64,000 bases of DNA from Arenibacter palladensis (GTDB lineage Bacteria; Bacteroidota; Bacteroidia; Flavobacteriales; Flavobacteriaceae), in assembly GCF_900129275.1 (NCBI RefSeq), contig NZ_FQUX01000001.1, positions 744,001 through 808,000 of the forward strand, in the 5' to 3' direction. The stretch's first letter is position 1. Every line of letters starts with the position of its first letter. Both the position numbers and the translations under genes were made by a program. This document shows positions 45,608 through 54,126 of this stretch, piece after piece. The notes under the pieces are model-generated. The model saw nothing but the letters and a program-made list of their open reading frames with translations, made no database searches and had not been told where the DNA came from.

Positions 45608-47323
45608 ATGAACACAGCCAATTTTGTACTTAAAAACACCTTGTTTTCGGCTAATTCGGGCATTCTACAAAAAGTTTTCACTAGAGAGCTATTGCATAAG
45701 ACAATTGTATTTATGATTATTTTGGGGTCATTTTGGTCCTGTGCCAAAAGCGGGCATGATAATACCCCCATTGTAAAGCATGTGGTGGTTATTGGTTTTG
45801 ACGGATTAAGTCCCAACGGATTGAAAAATGCAATAACCCCAACCTTCGATAAGGTAATGAGTGAAGGGGCTTACAGCATGCATGCCAGAGCGGTGCTGCC
45901 TACAAGTTCCAGTACCAATTGGGCTTCCATGATTATGGGTGCGGGTCCGGAGCAGCATGGGATTACTTCCAACAGCTGGGAGAAAGACAATTTTGTATTG
46001 CCTACGGTTACTCAGAGTGAGGATTTTCTTTTTCCAAGCATCTTTCAATTGATAGATGACCAAAAGGAAAGTGCGGAAATAGGCGCTATTTATCATTGGT
46101 CGGGATTTGGCAGGTTGTTTGAAAAAGGGGCGGTGGACTATGATATAAATCCAGAGTCCGAAGATGAAACTGCAGCTTTGGCCAGTGCCTATATTAAAGA
46201 GAAAAAACCAACCTTTACCTTTATCCATTTTGATCATGTGGATCACGGCGGGCACGAGTACGGTCATGGGAGTCCGGAATACTTTAAATCCGTTGAAAAG
46301 GCGGACGCCTTGCTCGCTGAAGTCATGGCAGCTATTAAGGCATCTGGAATGGCCGATGAAACCTTGGTTATCATAAGCGCAGATCATGGTGGACTGGGAA
46401 AAGGTCATGGAGGTGAATCTTTAGAGGAAATAGAAATTCCTTTTATCCTATGGGGAAAATTGGTCAAGAAGAACCATTTACTAAATTATCCGGTTTATCA
46501 GTACGACAATGCAGCCACAGTCGCTTTTGCTTTGGGAATAAAAACACCTATGGCTTGGATTGGCAAACCTGTAAAAAATGCCTTTGAAGGTTTTGATCTT
46601 AACGATGACTATCCCACTACTGTAAGGGTAAAGGGACCTGTTATATTACCTGCAGCGGAATTGAACAAAAGGGCCGGAGGATTATTTGATGAATCTGCGA
46701 CTATTGTTATGGAGAGCCCCAATACCTTGGGAGAAATAAGGTACACCATGGACGGTTCCATGCCCAATGCAAATTCTAAATTATATACAAAAGCAGTTAC
46801 GACTTCCGAAAATGGGGTTGTTAAAAGCGCTATTTTTAACAAAGGAAAAATTGTCAGTACCGTTTCGGAAGCGTTTTTTAGAATAAAAAATAAGACAATG
46901 GCCCCACCCATTTCTTATGAGGTGTTTTATTTGGAAAACTTGACCAGCATTCCTAGTTTGGAAAATAAAAGACCGGATGCCAAGGGTACTTGTTTTGAAA
47001 TTACATCAGATGAGGTAAAGGAAGAAATTAAAAGCAATACCGTAGTAAGATTTAGGACCACCCTACAGGTTGAAAACGAGGATAGATTTACCTTTTATAC
47101 CAATTCTGACGATGGCAGTAAATTATGGGTAAATAATGAATTGGTAGTGGACAATGATGGGGACCATGGTGTCATTGAAAAGAATGGTAGTATTTCCCTA
47201 AAACCAGGGACCTATCCTTTAGAGGTAATTTGGTTTAATGGGGGTGGTAGTGGATGGTTGAATGTGGATTATAAAACCAATACCATTCCTAAGCAAGTGC
47301 TACCTACATCAATATTAAAGTAA
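45608..47323 (+). CDS. Exported alkaline-phosphatase-superfamily phosphodiesterase with CHB_HEX_C and PA14 domains
   Basis: Start set at ATG 45608; the 571-residue product has a late, hydrophobic export signal ending near Cys46 (FWSC), suggesting a lipoprotein with a long leader. The catalytic domain is of the type I phosphodiesterase/nucleotide pyrophosphatase kind: GFDGLSPNG (metal Asp), LPTSSSTNW (nucleophile Thr/Ser), FIHFDHVDHGGHEYGHG and SADHGGLGKGHGG (metal ligands). A chitobiase-like C-terminal domain (about 350-430) and a PA14-like domain (about 440-570) follow and may bind carbohydrate. Phosphonoacetate hydrolase belongs to this superfamily; exact substrate unknown. Confidence 0.82.
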   Translation: MNTANFVLKNTLFSANSGILQKVFTRELLHKTIVFMIILGSFWSCAKSGHDNTPIVKHVVVIGFDGLSPNGLKNAITPTFDKVMSEGAYSMHARAVLPTSSSTNWASMIMGAGPEQHGITSNSWEKDNFVLPTVTQSEDFLFPSIFQLIDDQKESAEIGAIYHWSGFGRLFEKGAVDYDINPESEDETAALASAYIKEKKPTFTFIHFDHVDHGGHEYGHGSPEYFKSVEKADALLAEVMAAIKASGMADETLVIISADHGGLGKGHGGESLEEIEIPFILWGKLVKKNHLLNYPVYQYDNAATVAFALGIKTPMAWIGKPVKNAFEGFDLNDDYPTTVRVKGPVILPAAELNKRAGGLFDESATIVMESPNTLGEIRYTMDGSMPNANSKLYTKAVTTSENGVVKSAIFNKGKIVSTVSEAFFRIKNKTMAPPISYEVFYLENLTSIPSLENKRPDAKGTCFEITSDEVKEEIKSNTVVRFRTTLQVENEDRFTFYTNSDDGSKLWVNNELVVDNDGDHGVIEKNGSISLKPGTYPLEVIWFNGGGSGWLNVDYKTNTIPKQVLPTSILK

Positions 47324-47406
47324 TCTGTAGTGTTGGATAGAAGATTTTCAATGAAGCCAAGTATTCAATCTTCTGGTTCCTCCCAAGCGATTTATAATAG
47401 CAAAAT

Positions 47407-48780
47407 ATGGACCTTATGAAGCACGATAATTTAGGCGCGGATGCCCAAAACAAAAAGACCGAAGGGGATATAAATTTTACTCCGGCAAGGGCTGCCTGGA
47501 TGGACTCACAGATTAACGAGGAGACCAAGGAGCTATTGGAAAGGGATGCCAGATTTTTTCTGCACCAGTCCATGTCCACACCCTGTTTGGATGTCCTAAA
47601 AGGTTGCGAGGGTCCTTATATTGAAAATATATCGGGAAAGAAATACCTGGACTTCCATGGCAATAATGTGCACCAAGTGGGCTACGCCAATCCACAATTA
47701 ATAGAAAAAATTATTGAACAATTAAAGGTTTTGCCTTTTTCCCCAAGACGTTATACCAACATCCCTGCCATTGATTTTGCCGAAAAACTGGCCTCTTTGA
47801 TGCCATCGGACCTGAATAGGGTTCTCCTTACACCAAATGGCAGCTCTTCTATAGGGATTGCTTTAAAGTTGGCCAGGGCTGTTACAGGAAGATTTAAAGT
47901 GGTTTCCTTCTGGGATTCTTTTCATGGGGCCTCCTTGGATGCCATTAGCGTAGGTGGGGAAGCCGTTTTTAGGGAATCTATGGGGCCTTTAATGCCTGGA
48001 GTGGAGCGCATTCCACCGCCAGTAACCTACCGCGGAATATTTGAGGACAATGAGGATAAATGTTTGGAATATTTGGAATATGTGTTTTCCAAGGAAGGCG
48101 ATATAGGGGCATTTATTGCCGAAACCATCCGGAATACGGATGTACAATTGCCCTCCAAAACATTTTGGAAGAAAGCAAGGCAACTTTGCAACAAATACGG
48201 GGTATTGTTGATTTTGGATGAAATTCCGATAGCCTTGGGTAGAACTGGTAAAATGTTCGTTTTTGAACATTATGATATTGAACCCGATATATTGTGTATA
48301 GGCAAAGGATTAGGCGGCGGTATCTTTCCGCAGGCCGCAATAATTACCAGGGATGAATACAACAAATTTGGGGATATCTCCCTTGGGCACTATACCCATG
48401 AAAAAAGTCCGTTGGGCGCCGTAGCAGGGCTTGGTACTATTGCCTTTTTGGAAAATGAAAAAATATTGGACAAGGTCAAGGCAGATGAAAAATACCTAAG
48501 ATCTTCCCTAGCCGCCTTACAGTTAAAATATCCTTTAATTGGCGATGTTAGGGGTATGGGATTACTTTGGGGAGTGGAATTGGTATTGGATAAAAAAACA
48601 AAGGAAAAGGCTGTCAATGAGGCCGAAGTGGTTATGTACGAATGCCTAAAGAGGGGCCTTAGTTATAAGGTTTCCGCGGGCAATGTACTTCAATTATCAC
48701 CGGCATTAACCATAAGTAGAAAGGAATTGGATTCGGCCCTAAATATTCTGGATGAAAGTTTGGCCATTGTACATTCGTAA
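47407..48780 (+). CDS. Class III PLP enzyme, PbfA-like (hydroxy-aminoethylphosphonate ammonia-lyase-like)
   Basis: A 457-residue class III aminotransferase-fold protein. DEIPIALGRTGKMF (PLP Asp) and LCIGKGLGGGIFP (PLP Lys) are intact. Segments FLHQSMSTPCLDVL, DFHGNNVHQVGYANP, LPFSPRRYTN and FWDSFHGASLDAISVGGE resemble, from memory, the PbfA group that deaminates (R)-1-hydroxy-2-aminoethylphosphonate rather than ordinary GABA or ornithine transaminases. No signal peptide, so cytoplasmic. Setting between exported phosphoesterases supports phosphonate or phosphoethanolamine-like chemistry. General aminotransferase annotation remains the alternative. Confidence 0.7.
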   Translation: MDLMKHDNLGADAQNKKTEGDINFTPARAAWMDSQINEETKELLERDARFFLHQSMSTPCLDVLKGCEGPYIENISGKKYLDFHGNNVHQVGYANPQLIEKIIEQLKVLPFSPRRYTNIPAIDFAEKLASLMPSDLNRVLLTPNGSSSIGIALKLARAVTGRFKVVSFWDSFHGASLDAISVGGEAVFRESMGPLMPGVERIPPPVTYRGIFEDNEDKCLEYLEYVFSKEGDIGAFIAETIRNTDVQLPSKTFWKKARQLCNKYGVLLILDEIPIALGRTGKMFVFEHYDIEPDILCIGKGLGGGIFPQAAIITRDEYNKFGDISLGHYTHEKSPLGAVAGLGTIAFLENEKILDKVKADEKYLRSSLAALQLKYPLIGDVRGMGLLWGVELVLDKKTKEKAVNEAEVVMYECLKRGLSYKVSAGNVLQLSPALTISRKELDSALNILDESLAIVHS

Positions 48781-48802
48781 TTAAAAATACATAGATCAAA
48801 AA

Positions 48803-50395
48803 ATGAAAATTAGGATTAAAGCAGTATTGTTTTTTGTCATGGCATTTCATTTAGTAGGAAGTGCCCAAAATGTGACGGGAGAGATTTTAATTCAACCCTA
48901 TCTTCAGGATGCAGAGCCCAATTCCATAAAGATTATGTGGGAAACTTCGATGGGGGAGGAAAGTATGGTGGAATGGGGATTAACGCCAAAACTGGGTAAA
49001 AAGACCGAGGGCATTGCCTATGATATCAATTTTAGTGAATCTAGAATTCACGAAGTTAAATTGGAAGGATTAAAACGTTTTACGCAATACTACTACCGTG
49101 TGAAAACGGGAAAGATAGTGTCGGACATATTCCAATTTAAGACCCCACCCTTTGCCAGTGACCACGAGTCCTTTAAAATTGTGGCTATGAGCGATATGCA
49201 AATCGACCATAATAATCCCAATAAGTTTTCGGAAGTAGTCAATGATGGCATATTGCAATATTTGGAAAAGGAGTTTGGGGGCAAACTTCCCAATAATTTG
49301 GCCATGGTGATGATACCTGGCGATTTAGTGGAGAATGGCACCAAATATTACCAGTGGAAAGAACATTTTTTTAATCCCGCCGAAAAATTATTTGCGGAGG
49401 TACCGGTCTACCCAGTATTGGGGAACCACGAAAAAAATTCGGTATTTTATTTTAAGTACTTCAGTCTGCCGGAAAACGGCACGCCAGCCTTTGCGGAACA
49501 CTGGTGGTATAAGGACTATGGGAATACCAGGATTATAGGGCTCAATTCCAACGATGGATACAACAATAGTAGGGATCAGTATGAGTGGTTGCAAAAGCTA
49601 TTGGATGAAACTGCACAGAACGATGAGGTAGATTTTGTTTTTGCTCAATTGCACCATCCCCACAAATCGGAACTTTGGATTCCCGGAGAAGAGGATTTTA
49701 CAGGAAAGGTGGTAGCGCTTTTGGAAGCCTTTACCACTAAGACGGGGAAGCCCAGTATCCACTTTTTTGGACATACCCACGGTTATTCCAGAGGTCAGTC
49801 CAAAGATCATAAGCACTTATGGATCAATGTTGCCTCTGCCGGAGGGGCCATTGACAATTGGGGGGAATTTGAAGGCAGGGATTACGATGAATTTACGGTA
49901 ACCCAGGACGAGTATGGTTTTGTGATGGTGGAAGTTGATGCCAGTCAGGAAGACCCTAAGTTTACCATTAAGCGAATTAGTCAGGGGAACGAAGAGTTGG
50001 AGCGTAAAAATGAACTTAGGGACAGTCTGGTCATTTATAAAAACGAAAGAAAGCCTGGAGCGCCCAGTGTTATCTCGCCCAATAACGAAAAGGTTGATTT
50101 TACAGGAACTACACTAAAAGCAGGGGATTTTAATAGCAGCTTCAGCAATGCATTCCATGCAGCCTCCCAATGGCAGATTGCAGAGAGCAACGACTTTGAA
50201 AAGCCAATTTTTGATAGCTGGAAACAATTCGAAAATTGGTACTACAAGGAAAACAGGCAAAAGGATGATGACCTTACCGATGAAAAAACCAATAGGTTAA
50301 AACCCAACACTACCTATTACTGGAGGGTCCGTTACCGGGATCAAAATTTAAATTGGAGCGACTGGTCAACTACCGCTACATTTGAGACTAATTAA
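48803..50395 (+). CDS. Exported purple-acid-phosphatase-like metallophosphoesterase
   Basis: A 530-residue protein with a Sec signal (about 1-22), a fibronectin-like PAP N-domain (about 23-115), calcineurin-type catalytic domain with MSDMQIDHNN, IPGDLVENG, GNHEKN, LHHPHKSE and FGHTHGYSRG, and a C-terminal fibronectin-type domain containing YYWRVRYRD. It hydrolyses phosphate esters outside the cytoplasm. It starts 22 bp after the PbfA-like gene, in the same run as the type I phosphodiesterase, consistent with stepwise phosphate-ester removal. Confidence 0.87.
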   Translation: MKIRIKAVLFFVMAFHLVGSAQNVTGEILIQPYLQDAEPNSIKIMWETSMGEESMVEWGLTPKLGKKTEGIAYDINFSESRIHEVKLEGLKRFTQYYYRVKTGKIVSDIFQFKTPPFASDHESFKIVAMSDMQIDHNNPNKFSEVVNDGILQYLEKEFGGKLPNNLAMVMIPGDLVENGTKYYQWKEHFFNPAEKLFAEVPVYPVLGNHEKNSVFYFKYFSLPENGTPAFAEHWWYKDYGNTRIIGLNSNDGYNNSRDQYEWLQKLLDETAQNDEVDFVFAQLHHPHKSELWIPGEEDFTGKVVALLEAFTTKTGKPSIHFFGHTHGYSRGQSKDHKHLWINVASAGGAIDNWGEFEGRDYDEFTVTQDEYGFVMVEVDASQEDPKFTIKRISQGNEELERKNELRDSLVIYKNERKPGAPSVISPNNEKVDFTGTTLKAGDFNSSFSNAFHAASQWQIAESNDFEKPIFDSWKQFENWYYKENRQKDDDLTDEKTNRLKPNTTYYWRVRYRDQNLNWSDWSTTATFETN

Positions 50396-50489
50396 TGTTA
50401 AAACCGAGTATTTTAGGACTATCTTTTTAGATCAAATTTCAAATTAAGGATAAATTAGGTCACAAACCCGAAGAAAAAAATTATTGGTA

Positions 50490-50520
50490 TTTGAGTTAAT
50501 TCATAATTGCATAGTTTTTG
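50490..50520 (+). promoter_or_regulatory. Candidate promoter of the toxin-antitoxin pair
   Basis: TTTG (50490-50493), an 18-base spacer and TAGTTTTTG (50512-50520), which fits TAnnTTTG apart from one extra base. It lies 24 bp before the antitoxin ATG. Confidence 0.45.
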
Positions 50521-50543
50521 TAACTTTATTGTAAAATGATTTT

Positions 50544-50786
50544 ATGGGAACGGCAGAATTAAACAAAACCAAAAAAGAGCTTGTAGGATGGATTCAATCG
50601 TTAACCGATGATTCTATTTTAAGTCTCCTTAATTCTGTTAAATTGTCTAGTGAGGACAAATCTGCGGACTGGTGGGAGGAACTTACAGAAACGGATAGGA
50701 TTAATATCCTAAGGGGCATCAAGGATTATCAGCAAGGTGAAAGTATGGAATCCAGTGAATTCTGGGAAGGTCTAAATAATGGATAA
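50544..50786 (+). CDS. Antitoxin of a type II toxin-antitoxin pair
   Basis: An 80-residue acidic protein, helical by pattern, ending in EFWEGLNNG. It contains the Trp/Glu-rich middle (DWWEELTETDR) seen in many small Bacteroidota antitoxins placed before RelE/ParE toxins. Its last 8 bases overlap the toxin start, indicating translational coupling. No DNA-binding motif is recognised with certainty. It should bind and neutralise the downstream toxin. Confidence 0.8.
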   Translation: MGTAELNKTKKELVGWIQSLTDDSILSLLNSVKLSSEDKSADWWEELTETDRINILRGIKDYQQGESMESSEFWEGLNNG

Positions 50787-51072
50787 ACCTTATAAGGTAG
50801 AATGGACAAAAAGGTCATTGCACAATGCCATTTCCATTAAACATTACCTAATTCAAAAGTTCACTGTAAAGGAGGTCGCCAAATTTGAAGGTTTACTTCG
50901 GCAATTTGAATTAACGGTTTCGAATTTCCCTACATTATATCCTGAATCAAAAAGTCAAAAACTTTTAAGGCGAGCAGTTATTCATAAATATACAACTGTT
51001 TATTATATTTTTAACAAAGAGAGCGTAACGGTTATAGCGATGAAGGACAATCGGCAAGAGAAGGCCCTTTGA
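50779..51072 (+). CDS. RelE/ParE-family toxin
   Basis: A 97-residue basic protein with the RelE/ParE pattern: KVEWTKRSLHNAISIKHYL at the N-terminus, then a Lys/Arg-rich strand (KLLRRAVIHKYTTVYYIF) and a short ending DNRQ. Members cut ribosome-bound mRNA (RelE) or poison gyrase (ParE); the sequence does not decide between them. Overlap with the antitoxin gene is 8 bp. A minus-strand gene converges 40 bp after it. Confidence 0.85.
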   Translation: MDKPYKVEWTKRSLHNAISIKHYLIQKFTVKEVAKFEGLLRQFELTVSNFPTLYPESKSQKLLRRAVIHKYTTVYYIFNKESVTVIAMKDNRQEKAL

Positions 51073-51112
51073 TATTCCAAACTCTAGTGTAATAATTTAT
51101 AAAAGAGTAAGA

Positions 51113-52921
51113 TTACACCTCCGATAAAGAAAGCGTTTCTATCTCCATTTTAAAACCTTCCAGTGTTTTTAATCCTTGTGTCAATTCTGTTACAACAGAG
51201 TCCTTTACGTTTTCAAATTGTCCTTTGAGGCTGCCAAATAATTGTTGGTAATAGGCGATGCCCTCATTTAGATTATGGGTAAATGTCAATAGGTATTTCT
51301 CCTGCTTTTTATTCATGGATTCCCTGGATTCCTCAATCTTATTTTTCAGATAATCAAGGTAAATCCCCAATTCCTTAATAAACATATGGGGTCTATCGGT
51401 TCTCACAATAACATTGCCACGCCCGTAAATGTGGTCTACCATTTCCTTTAAGGTCATTATTTTGGGATAATAGGCCATATTGGGTCCAGGGCAGATAGAA
51501 ACTCCACTGCCTTCTGTTTTAGTATCCAGGCCATAGGCCAATAAGGCAGACGTACCTAAACCTACACAGGTACATGATTTCTCTGTTATTTTATTCAATC
51601 TTCCGGTATATTCCTTTTCGGATAGATCCAGATCATCCAGTTCCTTTATTTTTAAATGTTGGTATTGCCTTGAGGCAGTACATAGCCCTTTTTCCGAATA
51701 GTCCTTGTTTAAGGCTACAAATTTCTTTGGACAGGAGCTTCCTGGCCGATCCTTATCTATGTTTTTTTGTTTTTCCATATCCTTGGTGTTTCCACGAAGG
51801 TTGTGGAATGGTACTCCTAATGGGGATATATCGCTCAAGTACAAATCCTCTTCTTTTGCGGCGACCAATTTCTCCAAGGTGGCCTTATCTACGGTAGTAG
51901 CCTCTGGAACCAAGAGAAATGGGGTCCCCCAGCCTACAGAATCCACTTTGTAGTGATCCATTAGAAATTGGTGTTCCTCAGCGGTACCAACACCTCCCTG
52001 GGCAGTAATTTTTAAGGATAGATTTTGTTTGGGTACCTCGCGGCCCTTGTTGGCAAGTGCCGGAATTAAAATTTCGTGGATTTCATTGATATAGGACTGT
52101 CTGTTGTCCCTAAACTCTGCCATAATAGGCCCCATTAAATAACCATCTGTAGCAAAGGCATGTCCGCCACAATTTAGCCCAGATTCTATCCTGTACTCTG
52201 ATACCCAAATTCCTTTCTTGGCCAAAAATTTGCCTTGGATCAATGCAGACCTATAATCGCTGACCTTTAAAACTATTTTCTTTTTAATATTGCCATTTTC
52301 ATCAGGAAAAAAATCATCAAAATTTTCCATATAACTATATAATCGGGGATTCATCCCGGCAGAAAGAATCACGGAGGAATTTAATTCGCTGTTGGCATAT
52401 CCACGCAAGGCGGCATGTGCATCATTAAATTCGGTGGGCAATTTGTCATTTTTTGTATAATTGTCCTTGTCCACTTTGGTCATAATATTGACGTCGATGC
52501 TGCCCATGGACAAATTTTCCTTTAACCATTTTTTAATTTCGGCAGATTTGAGATCGTTGGAAGTAAGTTTTTCAAATTCTTCCTTTAAATGGGAAGCATT
52601 TGGCAGGAGACTTAAGTATTCTTTTATCTCTTTACCAGTGTTATGGGCAGAATTAATCAATTCCTCAAATTTTATGTGTGCAACATCATTGATCAAGTTG
52701 AGATAACTTGTAATTCTTTTGGCCCTAAAATCTTCAAGTTTATCTGAAATTTCCTGGTAGGGAAGTTCAAATCTTCCGCAGTACATTTTCCTTAATTTTT
52801 CAATCAGGATATCATCTACCAAAGAAATGACCGAATCTATTCCTAGGTGGGAAACTTTTAGAGGTGTGTCTATGGTGAACCCAATTCCCATAACCGGTAT
52901 GTGAAAGCTATGTTTTTTCAT
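51113..52921 (-). CDS. Conserved-looking large protein of unknown function, TIM-barrel-like with Cys clusters
   Basis: A 602-residue soluble protein I do not recognise with confidence. The first 190 residues look helical. The middle (about 195-345) contains GLNCGGHAFATDG and ITAQGGVGTAEEH followed by SVGWGTPFLLVPEA, resembling the flavin-phosphate region of nitronate-monooxygenase/PfaD TIM barrels. From about 385 come Cys residues in SSCPKKF, GLCTAS, SCTCVGLG and ICPGPN, suitable for an iron-sulfur or zinc site. The C-terminal 90 residues are again helical. No signal peptide or operon partner; it may be a Bacteroidota-specific flavo/metalloenzyme. Confidence 0.7.
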   Translation of the reverse strand: MKKHSFHIPVMGIGFTIDTPLKVSHLGIDSVISLVDDILIEKLRKMYCGRFELPYQEISDKLEDFRAKRITSYLNLINDVAHIKFEELINSAHNTGKEIKEYLSLLPNASHLKEEFEKLTSNDLKSAEIKKWLKENLSMGSIDVNIMTKVDKDNYTKNDKLPTEFNDAHAALRGYANSELNSSVILSAGMNPRLYSYMENFDDFFPDENGNIKKKIVLKVSDYRSALIQGKFLAKKGIWVSEYRIESGLNCGGHAFATDGYLMGPIMAEFRDNRQSYINEIHEILIPALANKGREVPKQNLSLKITAQGGVGTAEEHQFLMDHYKVDSVGWGTPFLLVPEATTVDKATLEKLVAAKEEDLYLSDISPLGVPFHNLRGNTKDMEKQKNIDKDRPGSSCPKKFVALNKDYSEKGLCTASRQYQHLKIKELDDLDLSEKEYTGRLNKITEKSCTCVGLGTSALLAYGLDTKTEGSGVSICPGPNMAYYPKIMTLKEMVDHIYGRGNVIVRTDRPHMFIKELGIYLDYLKNKIEESRESMNKKQEKYLLTFTHNLNEGIAYYQQLFGSLKGQFENVKDSVVTELTQGLKTLEGFKMEIETLSLSEV

Positions 52922-53206
52922 TTTTCATTTTTTGTTGGACCCTTAGAGTGTTACTTCTCTAATTTACACAGGAGGTATCCGTTTATGGAATAACTACTTA
53001 TAATGGTATAGTCCAAATATGAATCGACAAATTTTAGGCGAAATGAGTTCTTAGAATATGATAATTATCAGGAAATGGATAAAATATATCCCTGGTATCC
53101 AAGGGTTTGGAGATGCGGCTTTTCGTAATGTATCTAAGCTTTTATTTTTGGTAATGTTAGCTTGAAGTTTAGTTAACCTCTGGACGGGTTTTTAATACGA
53201 TTTTTG

Positions 53207-53279
53207 TCTCGAAAAGTTTGAGTTAGTATTAGTTTGAGTTAGTCTAGTTGAAGAGCTGGTGCATTGCACCAGCTTTTTA
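53207..53279 (+). ncRNA. Candidate ~70-nt small RNA
   Basis: A plus-strand unit with no gene upstream: TTAAC (53173) and GATTTTTG (53199-53206) could start a transcript near 53212, a 13-base direct repeat AGTTTGAGTTAGT fills its middle, and a strong terminator ends it at about 53279. It has no start-codon-led frame of useful length. Expression is unproven. Confidence 0.35.
53254..53279 (+). terminator. Orphan intrinsic terminator, plus strand
   Basis: A perfect 9-bp stem AGCTGGTGC (53254-53262) with GCACCAGCT (53266-53274), 3-base loop, then five T residues. Both flanking genes run on the minus strand, where the stem is followed by CTTCAAC rather than a T-run, so its natural direction has no annotated gene. 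Confidence 0.8.
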
Positions 53280-53287
53280 TTTACTTA

Positions 53288-54043
53288 TTATCTGAAAAGA
53301 ATTAAGAAGGCCCCAATAGCGGTAAGGACCAAAATCATCTTACGATAGAATTGTTCCTTTATGATTTTCACCAAACGTACCCCTACTATAATTCCGAGAA
53401 CAATTCCGGGAACCAATTTTAAATTTATGAGCAAAGTCTCAGGGGTAATGGTCTTCCATATAAAAATATGAAAGGGTAATTTAAAAATATTTACTATAAA
53501 AAACAGCCATGCTGCCGTACCTATAAATTCGTTCTTTGGCAGCCTCATGGCCAAAAAATAAATGTTGGAAAAGGCTCCGGCCAAATTACCTATCATGGTG
53601 GTAATACCCGCCATGGTTCCGATAAATCCGGCAAATGCCCAATGGGTAGGTACGTTTTTGGATTTTTTTCTGTCCCACCAATACATCATTATAACCGTTC
53701 CCAAAATTATAACGGACATGCTAATCTTAAAGTTGGTTTCCGGCAAATCCTTTCCTACGGCCGTGCCAATGAGTATGCCAAGGATCATCCAAGGTAAAAA
53801 GGCAACTATATACTTCCACTGGGCATGTCTGTTGTAATAAATCACGGCAAAGGCATCACCCACAACAAGTAGGGGTACTATCAATCCAGTCGATTCCTTG
53901 GCCCCAAAGGCCAATGCCATTAAAGTAACATTGATTATAGCGATTCCCTTAATCCCAGCTTTCGAAATTCCTATCACAAATGCGGCAGTTAAGGCAAGTA
54001 CCCATGCCGTTATGGTTAAATCTGGTGTTGTTAAGAGTATCAT
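53288..54043 (-). CDS. TauE/SafE-family sulfite/organosulfonate exporter-like permease
   Basis: A 251-residue inner-membrane protein with about eight hydrophobic segments. GISKAGIKG near residue 25 and the mirrored TTMIGNLAGAFSNIYFL segment at about 150 fit the TauE/SafE duplicated motif. The family moves sulfite, sulfoacetate or other small anions; substrate here is not known. A TACTTTTG -7-like box lies at 54068-54075 on the minus strand. It is divergent from the second symporter gene, 83 bp apart. Confidence 0.87.
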   Translation of the reverse strand: MILLTTPDLTITAWVLALTAAFVIGISKAGIKGIAIINVTLMALAFGAKESTGLIVPLLVVGDAFAVIYYNRHAQWKYIVAFLPWMILGILIGTAVGKDLPETNFKISMSVIILGTVIMMYWWDRKKSKNVPTHWAFAGFIGTMAGITTMIGNLAGAFSNIYFLAMRLPKNEFIGTAAWLFFIVNIFKLPFHIFIWKTITPETLLINLKLVPGIVLGIIVGVRLVKIIKEQFYRKMILVLTAIGAFLILFR

Positions 54044-54126
54044 ACGTTACATTTGGCGAACAAAGGGCAAAAGTATCCCAAAAAAATTTATCTTTAGATC
54101 TTAATTCTCAAACCTAAGCCAAACTG

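Larger units (their letters stand above)
52922..53287. other. Intergenic region with plus-strand promoter-like and terminator elements
   Basis: This 366-bp gap lies between two minus-strand genes and has no credible reading frame. It holds a GATTTTTG -7-like box (53199-53206), two copies of AGTTTGAGTTAGT (53215-53227 and 53231-53243) and a strong plus-strand terminator. The start region of the 602-residue gene is AT-rich; no clear minus-strand promoter was seen. Confidence 0.6.

Noticed and set aside
45806-46408. A 200-codon minus-strand open frame opposite the phosphodiesterase gene
   Set aside because: Fully antisense to conserved catalytic motifs; no recognisable domain or start signal.
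50544-51072. Toxin-antitoxin pair as a sign of a genomic island
   Set aside because: Base composition and codon use look like the surroundings, and no integrase, att-like direct repeats or tRNA gene was seen.
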